Source of the DNA: Haemonchus contortus
Lineage: Eukaryota > Nematoda > Chromadorea > Rhabditida > Trichostrongylidae
Length of the DNA stretch: 64,000 nt
Assembly: GCA_000469685.2 (NCBI GenBank)
Contig: LS997563.1
Coordinates: 45,062,651-45,126,650, forward strand
Reading direction: 5' to 3'
This document shows, piece after piece, positions 37,901-47,829 of the stretch (the stretch's first letter is position 1; each line of letters starts with the position of its first letter). Position numbers and translations under genes: made by a program. The notes under the pieces are model-generated. The model worked only from the letters and a program-made list of their open reading frames with translations. It had not been told where the DNA came from and did not search any database.

Positions 37901-40900
37901 CAGATATCCAAAAAGGCTTGAACAAAAAATCAAGTGGAAATACGAATAGTGGTCCTTCTAGGAGACCTTTCCTTTCTGCCATGACTTAAGTGTACGAGCA
38001 CTAATGTCGAACCCAGAAGAGAAGAAAAACGATCACAAGGACGGAATAACTGCAGATGTCACAAACTTGCTTTCAGCACAGTCTACAGACGCCTCCCCAT
38101 TAGTATATGAATATGGCTGTTTTGCAGTCAAGTAGTGTTGGACAGTGTGAAATATGCTTCAGCTAAACATATCAAAATTTCATGTGATTTGCTCCACTGG
38201 GAAAAAAGTTACGAGAAGTTAAAGTTGTCCGAATACTTTTGAGCGCTACTGTACGTACAGAATCATAGATGGTAATAACTTCTGTATGTGCACTCAGAAC
38301 TGAAGCATGGGTTTCGGCAAACCGTTTACATAGGGGAACCAGCCAATAGAGAATAAAGGATAAAGTCTTTAGGCGTTGATCAATCCCGCTTGAGTGATGC
38401 GCCCCCGTACCCGACCTCCATTCAGAATCGTATTGGCGCATTGAATGGCATGTGGCCTCTACAGTGAATTGCGGTGGCCAGCCGATGTACATGTCACTGT
38501 TTTGTCTTTCCAGCCGAGTCTGGTACCAAATGACCGACTATGGAGTAATGGAAGGTTTGGTTGGCCCAGGCGGATATCGATCCGGGATTCGAACGCGTGA
38601 CCATGTATGTGTGATAGTGAGCCACAACAACTGCACCACCTTTGCTCGGAAACACCTAATAGCACAGTCAATGTCCCCTTGTTCGCTCATATCTCCATGA
38701 ATGATGTCTTCAGGGCGATAAAAAGCGAGCACTTCCGTATCCCTTTGGTCACCCGTCATGTGCATGGCCTACCTCAAACAGGATCGAAGAACCATTCCAT
38801 CAGGCGTGATTTGACGTCGTTTTAGAATGCCTCCATGTATTAGAATTCCATTTGAAGTCTTATTCCCCACGGAGGGCATACTTGTCCTAGCAATGAATTG
38901 ACGAGTTCAATATACAATCCTGGTTTTGAACTTTTCGTATAACCAATTGGTAAGGGACCCGTATAGGAGGATAAAAGACAATCATGAAACCGGAATTTTT
39001 CTAGTCGAGTAAAAGTAAGGGAAACGTTTGAAAAGAAGAATTTTACGTTTAATTTCAATTATGTTTCTCTAACTGATGTTTCTGTTGGCTTCTCCTTTAA
39101 CTACTATAAACATCAGTCGTTGCAGTGTTTCTACTACAATCCTGACTTCAACCACCAATGCGCCAGCCATTGAAACCACTACAACGGGTCTTACTTCAAC
39201 AGTCGTTGTAACTGAGGTGGGGTTTTTTGATTAGACGTTTCATAAATAAAGTTCTGAAATACTCAGTTGTTTTTCAATAAAAATGATGAACTAGTGACGA
39301 AAATATAGTATACTCCAGGCATTGTCGAAGCAAACAACTACTGAAGCACGAGGTGACGAAGAAGTAGACACTAACGATGACCAGAGGGAGGTGGGTATCT
39401 TTCTTCCACCAAGATCTGCTCTTATACCTGCAATCGTCCTGAAAGGGGTGAATTTTACCACAACCGGTTGGCTTGGTCCCCGCTGTTACAGCCGGCTCTT
39501 GGTGATATTCTAGCCGTATCGTCACGTTTTGTTTATTTATATGTAAAATTTGTTAGCATCCACAGCTATAATGCCACAGCAGTGATAAAAAATGTCGGTG
39601 CACGATGATGACCGGTTTCCTCCTCGAAGGCATTGACTGGGAGGGAAATGGGGAGTTGCTCAGTGAATTCACACGCTTTTCTCCCATATCCCAGTTTGGC
39701 CTTTGATAAAATAGGGCGCAGTTATTAAGTGTTTGTTATACTTTGCGTGTCCTGTCGCGCGCCTATACCAATTAACCTGCTTTCATTTAAATACCTCGAC
39801 ATACATACATTCAAGCCTTGCACCTTGCAATGGGTAGTGAAAACTGGAAGCTGCACTTGGCAGTGTTTCGACTCGCTCCGGGTCAATCCACTACCGCCCA
39901 ACCAACTTGAACGGGTTGGTAGGTTTTTATATTCTGAGTTTGAGGTCATCGACTTACCAGCAGCAGTTTACGTGGTTGCGTGCTCCCACTTATGGGTAGA
40001 CGTCACTGTTTGTCATTGTCCCCCGCAGCTTGTTGAACCGTTTTAAAAGCTATTTTTGCTTTAAAACTGCATCACCTGTATCACCTGTCGTCCCGTTGAT
40101 TATCGATTTCCTTGTGTGGGTGCCAGTAACGTCTCCATTCGCCCCTGTTGCGAGCCACAGTACTTCAATGGATCGTCCTCGCTCGAGGGGCACTAGGCGA
40201 AGCATTTCTCTCGTTCAGAGCTTACATGAAGAAGTCTGACCATCGCGCTGGTGGCCGTCCTGGGGTTTGTTCGTTGTCTCGAGGGAACCAGTAAGTAATC
40301 GCTGTGGTCCAACGGTCATCACTATATCTCGTGATGCACGTCTCACTCGCTTCACTTGAACTTATCAACTTGTATCACAACCTCTCAATGGTTGTCTCGA
40401 AACCAGATTTCACCGTGGAATTCGTTTTTACGGGTCATGAAGGGGTTAACTTTTCATATAGTTTACGAGTTTACAAACTGTGGAACGGTAAAGTATATGT
40501 GTCGGTGAGCCAAATTATCACGGGTCTCCGCACTGGTTTATTGTTTGTATTTCCAGGCTCACCATCTTCTTTCGGCAAAACAGATGGCTGCTGAATTTGG
40601 TCAACCGTCTTGGATTAGCATGAGCGATGAAGAAAATATGATACGGTAGGCAGTTATCGGGATCCTAAATTAATTTTTAAAGGTTAGAAGACTGTCCAGT
40701 GATGACCGATCTTAACATAAGAGGTTGTTCGTGAACCATGATGTGAAGTTTGAGCGAGCCTCTGTTCAGTCTGTACCGAACGTAGGCAAGTGAATGTAAC
40801 GGTATCCCGATTCTCTAGATTGAACTGGACCGTGCCAGATGGTTCACTGTGTGATGCAGTTTTGGTGAATTATACCGTTGTTACACTAACTCGTCCTAAA

Positions 40901-43900
40901 TCATACTCTGTTGCAACAATGGACGACTATCTTCTAATTAAGGTACGAGTTTCAGTCCAGTCAATTTTCTGAATGGTCATGGTTTCTTAGAGGCAATATG
41001 AAAGTTTCACGATAATTTTTGGGTATCTAGTTCAAACGATAAGGATTTCAGAGAAATATAAGGCTTCAAAAAAGAAGTAAAATTAGTAGTAAAATCAGAG
41101 GTTGGACGAGAAAGATTCGGCAGAAGTTGCATAAAAGAAATATTTGGACGAGTTGTTTGAATTTGCCTTTATGGGGTGCATAAACAAGCAAATCGAAGAA
41201 CAAAATAGTTATTCTTTTGAAAAATTCACAGCTCATTTCAGTTTTTTGCGAATCACACATTGGACCTTCGAGTGTTCTGCATGCTGGCCGGTTCAGTATC
41301 CAAGACCTGGTGGGCCCATCGAATCGTTCAACTAACAAGTAAGGGTCTCTCTCTGGGATTTTTCTGCCCCCAATTACTGATCGTAATTATTTTACATCGA
41401 TCTTATAAAACGTTCAATTAGATTTAAGCTTTTTTTAGATCCTCAACCTGTCGAAGGTGTTCGTATCATTTCGTCCGAGACGGACGAGTTCTACGTCTCG
41501 CGGATATCGATTGATTGGGATTGGCCGGCTTTTCATAATCCAGATCTCTACCACGTCATTATCTCTTACAGTATCAATGGGGTAAGGGAAACTAATCATC
41601 TACGATTCTTGGATCTGTCAGTTCAATTAATTTTAATTATCAAGGGCACCGAAACGGAAATCGAAATTACGGAATCCGAACAGAAACCGTTTGTGCTGGA
41701 CAAGCTCGAACCAACTCAGCTCTATCGTATCAGCGTTCGGAATGAGTCGCTCGAACTCGGCCTCAGTTCTAAAGTCGTTCAACTTGAACGGATGACACGT
41801 AAGTCAGCAAGTGGAATAACTTCATAGTATTATTTTGCCATTTTCTGCTTGAAATGTGATGGGATCCTGTTCAAGCTCCTATAATATCGTCGATGATATC
41901 ACCGGGAAAAATTTCATCGACGTCAATCAACATCAACTTTGGCGATTCGGATTTTGAACAGGGACGATTTGACTACTACGAGCTGATTTTCACTGGGAAC
42001 AACAAGAACATCACACAAAAGATTCAAGTCAATGAGGAGTGAGTTTTTCCTTCGATTTCTTGAGATTCAGGTCACCGTTGATAGCACAGCTCACGGTTGT
42101 TTCGGGGTACCTAATTTAAACGAGTAATGGAAGCGGTGGTCCTGCATAGTGCAAAAAAAACGAAGAAAGCGCGGAACTCGGTGTATTTAGACGAATATAA
42201 GTCTTTGAAAGAGAAGTAAAATTAGGGGTTGGACGAGAACGTGTCGAAGAAGTCCCACGGAAGGTGTATTCGGGCGAGTTGTTCAAATGTGCGTGCCATT
42301 GCCTACAGCTGGCTGCAGTAAACTGCCCGCATGCAAGATGTGGGTCCCGTTGCGAACAGTGCAACCTCTACAGCCTTTCCGAAGTGTATGTCGGCTAAGC
42401 TATTTTGGAGCCCTTACTACGCCCTCACTTGGCCGTCTTCCGACCTCACAGCGTCCCTTAGGCTATCCTTGACGGGTGCGCTTCCTTGCGCGCGTCCGTC
42501 GAAACTGGGGGACGGAATCCCACCATCAGAACCATGCTGTCAGGTAATTCTCTAGCAGCATTTCTTAAGCATAAAGGAATAAAGCAAAGTTTCTGGCGTA
42601 GATCAACACGCCAGGTGTATCAGGTGTACCCGTACACTCTTCGTGCAGTGGCATTAGTGCACCCTCTACGGATTCATACCGAAGAAGGGGTCTTAACATC
42701 CTTCATTCTTCCGAGAACCTTTTCACCTACTCATATACTATGTGTGCCCTCAACAATTGGAGACTAAAGGTTTACATTTATTGGTTTTCAGGAAATCATT
42801 CACGTTCACGAAGCTCATCCCCGGTAAAACGTATTTGTTCACGCTGTACACCATATACAAAGGCACACGAAGTCGTCCAGTCACGGAAGCTATAACAACG
42901 TGTATGTTCCCCAAGTTTTACGTTTTTTTGTACAACAAAATGTTTTTTTATGATAAAGCACGGATATTCCTAGTTTGGTGAAAGGCGAATTTATGCGAGC
43001 GTCACGAGTTCATTATTACTCCCCGTCGGGTTACGGGTAGTCGAACCGGTTTCGTGTAATCGATACGCCGCACGCGGCAGCCGCGGACTAGTTGCCACGT
43101 CGTTGCAGTTCTAGCGTTCTTCACCAGCTCGATCGATGTGCAATTATTATTTTTACCATGATTCCACTGTTACTTCGTTTGTTCCTATGTTCCCTTCTCG
43201 CTGCGTTGCTTCTGCTACATTCTGCTTCATTCCTTCATGTCAACGTCCCTTTCGCCGCGGAGCAGCCATTTCGATTCAACTGCACCTCCCCACCTGTCGC
43301 GTAAACACGGCTCTCAACAACCGCGGAAATTCGATCCGATCCAATGGATGCGTGGCGTGTTCTAACGAAAGAACAAAAAGCTTGAACATTGTGGGACGAT
43401 AAACAACCAACAGCATGACATAATGTCAATACTTTTAGATCCTCTGAAAGTCAATGCATTGTATCCGGTTGTGGGACGAGATTATGTGGTGCTGTATTGG
43501 GATATTGAGAATTATGCAGACAGTGATTGCCGCTTTCGGTTGAGGTACTTTTTTTTTATTTTTTTTGAAAAATAACTTACCACTCAAGCTTCTTATCAGC
43601 ATTTTGCCAAAGGATCTTAAAGATTCAATTAGTAGCGAAGCGTTTCCAATTACAATAATTGTAGAAAAGCTAAAGGTCACTCACAGACCTGAGCATCTGA
43701 AACACGCTGAGATATTTAGGGGCAGAACCGCAACTTTCATGTCATACAGCTTTACTGTTAGGATCACAAGTAAGCGGAAAAGCTGGTGAAGCAGGGTAAT
43801 TGAGGTACATCAGTGCATATTTGTGTAACAGTTACTGATAATCAAGAAATAACGGATGATTTTGATGGGGTTCCATGTGGGAGATTTATTTTTTGAGGTG

Positions 43901-46900
43901 GGATGGGTGTGAAATCAGTGGAGCGTTAAATAAATAGCAAATGCTGTGACAAAACTTATCTTGGCCTGAGTCAGGTCCTAAATAAGTATAATTGCCTCCA
44001 ACGTTTATATTCAGTTACAATGCTGAAAGAGTCGCTACAGTATCTGTGGAACTGAAGGGTGCAAGTCGTCATCGATTCGGTCCTCTTATGTCCGACATTT
44101 ACTACACTTTCACAATAACAGTAATCATGGGCACAGGAAAAGCGGCTGCCGAGAGTGAAAGTGAAATGATTACTGTCTACTTACCAAGAGGTATCATTAC
44201 TTCGTTTCGCAGCCGTTCTATAGATTGATTTTAAGTAGTATTCTCTTTTCAACGATTCAACATATGCATTACATGAAATAAGAAGAATCACAATAACAAG
44301 AATAGAATCCTACTTTATATAATTCGCTAAATGTGTCTGTTGGTGTGTCGGTGTGTTTGTGTGTTTGTGTGTGTGTGTGTCGGTGTGTGTGTTTGACCGG
44401 AAATTCATAACTCCTGTTCCCGTGGACCTAGAGCGTTCATATTTGGTAGGAGTAAGGAGGGCAGGATTGGAACACCTTTGGTAAGTGGCAGGACCGGAAT
44501 CCGTGCACAGGGAGCGCGGCGTGCGCGTTAGAAACTTTGGGCCGCAAATTCATAACTCATGTCCCCGTGGACCTAGAAAGGTCAGATTTGGCAGGAGTAC
44601 AGGGGGAAGCATGTGAACACTTACGGCAGGTGATAGGACTGGACTCCGCTCACAGGGGGCGGGGCGTGCACGGTAGCAATTCCAGGTCGCAAATTCGTAA
44701 GTCCTCTTCCAGTGGACCCAAAGCGTTCAAAATTGGTAGAAGTACAGAGGGGCAGCATGGGAACACTAATGGCAGGCGGCGAGATCGAATTCCGCCTACA
44801 GGGGGCGGGGCGTGCGCGATAGAAATTTTAGGTCGCAAGTTCATAGCTCCTGTTTACGTGGTTCATAACTCCTATTGCATTGAAACTTGGTAGGAGTACA
44901 GGAAGCAGGATAGGAACACTGATGGTAGGTGATAAGATAACAATTGAAAGGAGTTGATCAAGAGCCTAGAAAGGTGAGAGCCACAGGAACCGTTACTTAC
45001 TTCCTGTTAACGGCAGAGCTTTGGCACTTCGCAAAACTGTTAGAGACTGATAGAAACTGATAGGAGGTGAGAGCGAGTAAATCTGCAACGTCTTTAATAC
45101 TAACAACTGAGCATTTCAGTAGATAATGCAGGAGATGAAGGGACCGAAGTTAATCAGTGATAAGGACAGATAATAACAAGCGAGCAACCCCCTTCGTGTC
45201 AAGAGTGGAACCTTTTCAATGACGGCAATGTAGGATGTGACGTGGTCGTAGGTACCCTGTGACAGGAAGTGATGACAACTGATAAGGACTGATAAGGGGC
45301 CTTAGAGAGCAAGAGGGTATTTATGATCAAACACTGACTCTTTAATGCTGTAAATGCTATAATAGCGACTGATTAATGACATTTCTCCATTGCGAAATTA
45401 GAATTTGTTCATTTCTTGCTATTAAACTACGACCGTTACGCATAAGCTTTCTGACACAATGAAGTACCACGATTCTTTTTGTTTTGTGGCATATCATTTG
45501 TGACTAAACTCATCTGACCGCTAAGGATTTGGGATTCCCAATTAATGAAAAATCCGTGGAGACAATGTTCCGTTGATAACGACATCTGTGATAGGCGTGA
45601 TTATCCATTTCTGGGTACCATTCAAGAAATTGGTTGTCAATCAGTTAAGCCATCAATCCGACACAATTTCGAGATTAAGAGCAATGAATCGGAACTTCTA
45701 ATTAGTGTATAATTAATTGTAGTACAGAAAATATCGCTTCCAATTCAGAACTAATAATGAGGGTGTAGAGTTTTCAAAGAAAAAGGGGAATCGGAAGTGT
45801 TATTTACGGATAGCAAATTTCTTACAAGAAGGAAAAGCGCCCGGCGAAGCCGGGCGACCCCTTAAGAAGGAGGGAAGCCTGGCGTTAGCCGGGCGGCCCG
45901 ACTGGTAGAATAATATAGGGTATACATATATCGTGCAAATATAAATCCTTTCAGAAGGGCGATCGTTGCCTTCTTTGAAGAGACAAGGCAGTCGTGAGTT
46001 AACGGTAAAATTCGAGAACGATCAGCAGGTGAGTTGAAAGGGCAACGGAAAATGCAGCTTGGCCTACCTGAGTTTCCCTAAAGAGTTATCCCAGTATCTG
46101 AGAACATTTTAGATGTTCTCTCAGCTGAACGGTGCAATTGAAGATGTCGCTGTGATTGTTTCGGACGACATCGATGTAAATGGTTTAACTCATTTTTAAT
46201 TTTTTTACAACCATTTCGGTCTGATTTTTAGTTTTTTAGATGAACGATGATAACTACGAATTGAAATCGTGGTTTGACGTGAAAGACGAAGAGACTTGGG
46301 GATCTTATAGGTCGGTTCTTTCATATTTTAACGGTTTCCGTGGCAACACAGCGCAATGTGTTTTGTGATAGAGGACGGACTGTCCGCATTTCACGTCAGA
46401 AATATGTAAGTTTTGAACCGGGAAAGAAAGCTTCCATATGGGTGTGGTAACTTCTTCCCGGGAATCGCGTTACGCTTGACGCGTCCGTTCGCGCGCAGTC
46501 GCGCTTGATGAAGGGGGAGGTTTGAATTCTCAGGACAGGATACTGTAGCCGAAGCGAAATCGCTGCCACTCACTGTGAGAATTCTAGGAGAAGTACCGCT
46601 ATCTCTCTCGTAGATATCGTCACGAAAGCGGACGGAGAATGTGACTGACCTTGCGAAAAATGCGGATTTGTTCTCTTCACTCCCAAGCACATTGCGTTTT
46701 AGGATTGGATACCAAAAGCACAAATGAGTACTCTACATCAGAAATATGTGACAAAACATCGGAAAGGTCCGTATAAAAATGCGCGTTTTGAAACGCCACC
46801 ATTCCGAAATCGCATATGTATGAGGTCTTTGGGTTCCATTATGTTAAAAAATAGAAAGACAACTTTAAAAAACGAGTAAATTCAACAATAAAGGGCATCG

Positions 46901-47194
46901 CCATCCGGCTGGAATCCATTCAAAAAATCGTCGAAGGAAGCCTCATTCACCATAGGCAGCGATGACTGCGTTCGACGAAGCCTTGATGATCCGGTTCGTC
47001 ATTTACATAAGTTTTATATCAACTTTCGTCTCCTGGTAAAATTTTGGATTTTCAGTACTGCAACGGAATCTTGAGAGCTAGCGTTCCATATAAAGTAAAG
47101 GTACGAGCATACATGGACACAAAAGTGGCTATGGAAAGTGAATGGATAACCGCTGATGGGGAAGTAGACGACGACGAAGAAGAAGATAAAAACG
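28923..47194 (+). CDS. dep-1: Fibronectin-III receptor ectodomain, DEP-1/PTP10D/PTPRB-type (receptor tyrosine phosphatase class)
   Basis: Exon 1 (28923-28961) encodes a signal peptide, MKIALVVLAASFQ. Exons then run 29539-29660, 30718-30836, 31760-31858, 32343-32446, 32628-32697, 35116-35271, 35456-35603, 39126-39216, 39319-39390, 40407-40487 (less sure), 40557-40645, 40786-40942, 41242-41338, 41439-41581, 41645-41798, 41876-42038, 42792-42901, 43439-43544, 43600-43769 or 44015-44190, 45955-46028, 46113-46175, 46240-46310, 46894-46993, 47056-47194. All phases agree; total about 900 residues. Fibronectin-III domains flank an acidic, Ser/Thr-rich linker (exons 7-10). The last part has WNPFKK, TIGSDDC and YCNGILRASVPYKVKVRAY, the juxtamembrane module of class III receptor phosphatases. 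It ends in an acidic run DDDEEED. No transmembrane helix or PTP motif follows before 51.8 kb, so the gene is incomplete, truncated or interrupted as seen. Confidence 0.82.
35822..36376. repeat. MITE, AAAGGCACAGTTCACG family, copy A
   Basis: It begins taaggcacagttcacgataa and ends ttatcgtgaactgtgccttt in inverted orientation, about 555 bp. Inside is a cgtcca...cccactcttcttca block shared in reverse complement with copies at 42.2 and 63.8 kb. It is inserted in the dep-1-like intron 35604-39125. Confidence 0.85.
36634..37146. repeat. MITE, AAAGGCACAGTTCACG family, copy B
   Basis: It begins ttaaaggcacagttcgccat and ends attatcgtgaactgtgcctt plus taaa. It has different internal DNA from copy A but the same as the diverged copy at 20028. 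It lies 260 bp right of copy A in the same intron. Confidence 0.85.
37322..37610 (+). pseudogene. Duplicated copy of the 39126 exon and its upstream intron
   Basis: Sequence here (accaactggtaaggg, aaaccggaatttttgtgg, gtaagggaaacatttgaaa, ...tgtcattgcag) is repeated at about 38940-39145 (accaattggtaagggac, aaaccggaatttttctag, gtaagggaaacgtttgaaa, ...gtcgttgcag). Both copies end in an acceptor followed by a T that completes the same phase-2 codon. In the right copy the exon continues as a Thr-rich linker with donor gtgggg. In this copy the frame runs LATTVHPTLIFSEV, has no good donor, and reads into a Tc1-like insertion and a stop. It is a decayed duplicate or an alternative exon. Confidence 0.6.
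37743..38251. repeat. Tc1/mariner-type MITE with TA target duplication
   Basis: The left end CAGTAGCGCTCAAAAGTATT and the right end, its inverted copy, are each flanked by TA; element length is 509 bp. There is no transposase frame. The terminal sequence is of the Tc1 CAGT...CAAAAGT kind. It is inserted beside the duplicated dep-1-like exon region. Confidence 0.85.
38345..38640 (-). mobile_element. tRNA-derived SINE, copy 3 (minus)
   Basis: The reverse complement has a perfect B box GTTCGAATCCC, followed by ggatcgatatccgcctggg as in copy 1, and a tail matching ttgatcaatcccgc. Part of the body is shared with 24.0 kb. It is in antisense orientation in the receptor gene intron. Confidence 0.7.
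41030..41150. repeat. MITE fragment in dep-1-like intron
   Basis: cacgataatttttgggtat followed by gttggacgagaaagattcgg matches the end and internal word of the AAAGGCAC-family element at 63712. Only one end is present. Confidence 0.5.
42070..42265. repeat. Second MITE fragment in dep-1-like intron
   Basis: tagcacagctcacggttgtt begins a diverged left end. ggggttggacgagaacgtgt and gaagaagtcc then follow the internal order seen at 63850. A GC-rich unrelated repeat follows at 42475. Confidence 0.5.
43030..43320 (+). repeat. Dispersed repeat, plus copy (partner at 21490)
   Basis: See the minus copy at 21490-21725. Here the frame from 43092 reads ...AIIIFTMIPLLLRLFLC... and later FRFNCT, parallel to AIIIFAMILLLLLLFLY... 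and FLFNCT in the other copy. It lies in the receptor gene intron 42902-43438. Confidence 0.6.
43600..43769 (+). other. Alternative exon 19a of the receptor gene
   Basis: The acceptor tcttatcag, a 1-base start that completes AG from the exon ending at 43544, 56 codons and donor gtaagc in phase 1. The frame begins ILPKDLKDSISSEAF and ends SYSFTVRIT, a plausible second half of a fibronectin-III domain. It enters and leaves in the same phases as 44015-44190. Confidence 0.65.
44015..44190 (+). other. Alternative exon 19b of the receptor gene
   Basis: The acceptor tatattcag, a 1-base start completing AG from 43544, 58 codons and donor gtatca in phase 1. It reads YNAERVATVSVELKG and IYYTFTITVIMGTGKAAAE, a textbook fibronectin-III second half (tyrosine corner region YYTFTI). 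Splicing 43769 directly to 44015 would shift frame and hit a stop within 14 codons. Confidence 0.75.
44330..44900 (+). repeat. GT microsatellite plus 3-4 tandem copies of a ~145-bp repeat
   Basis: A (GT)n tract (44340-44395) leads into units that each start near cataactc.tgt.cc.gtgga and hold ggtaggagtacag and cagggggcggggcgtgc. Starts are near 44405, 44548 and 44694, with a partial near 44846. The whole module recurs inverted at 62490-62965. Confidence 0.8.
44901..45954. repeat. Rest of the tandem-repeat element, ending in GC hairpins
   Basis: Unremarkable AT-rich DNA with gataggaggtgag-like words, then at 45839-45900 two GC-rich hairpins: GCCCGGCGAAGCCGGGC (perfect 7-bp stem) and gcctggcgttagccgggc. 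Similar hairpins stand beside the related modules at 55230 and 62175. The pattern of tandem repeats plus a terminal hairpin resembles Helentron-like non-autonomous elements (inference). Confidence 0.45.
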
Positions 47195-47375
47195 GTAATC
47201 GATAATCGATCGACAATCGTTCGCTATATGGCAACAAGCATGATAATGCAACATTCAGATCGACGCCTTCCATGTCACATGTACCTAAATGGCTGCCCTA
47301 GGAAGTCTGGAACCGTTCGAAATTTATCGACAACATTTACTGCTGTGATATTTTTCTTTCTTGTCCGAGTACAGT

Positions 47376-47829
47376 AATCAGTGATGATGTCACATCGTCC
47401 ATCTACGGACTACTTGAACTCGGTACCTTCAAATTTGCCGGATGCGTCATTTTTCTGCCCTCGTTTGGCACACTCCCGTTTGATGTAGTCTTTGAGTGTT
47501 GTGCTCGCCTGTCCAATGGAACCCCCACCACCACCGCCGTGGGCTTCACCCGGGATGTTTTTCTCTGTGCTCTAGCCTCTTGCCGTCAGGGACGCAGAGA
47601 AAGTTCAAGTAGTCACGCGGCCCGTATCGTCACGTTTTGGACATTGCCAAATAATTTATCACTGCTTACTGTTCTACAAAGCTCAATTCTACTGCCTACT
47701 TTGACGCAGATCTGTAACTACGTCATTGATGTAGAGCTTTCGATAAATTTGTCTTACTGTCAGTATTCCCTCTCTGTGCTGTTACAGAAATTGTGCTCGT
47801 TCTTTTACCTCTGGAATATTGCCGTGTGA
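47376..47829 (+). CDS. Open frame in correct phase after the last receptor exon
   Basis: Acceptor gagtacag at 47368-47375, then TA completing the phase-1 G of 47194, then 151 codons to a stop. It starts VISDDVTSSIYGLLELG and includes GCVIFLPSFGTLPFDVVFECC. It could be a terminal exon giving a secreted or anchored form of the receptor. Hydrophobicity is patchy, not a clean transmembrane helix, and no family is recognised. Chance is possible. Confidence 0.28.

Noticed and set aside
39391..39513. Continuation of the receptor exon past 39390
   Set aside because: The frame stays open to 39513, but the gtgggt donor at 39391 restores agreement with later exons, and the extension has no fibronectin character.
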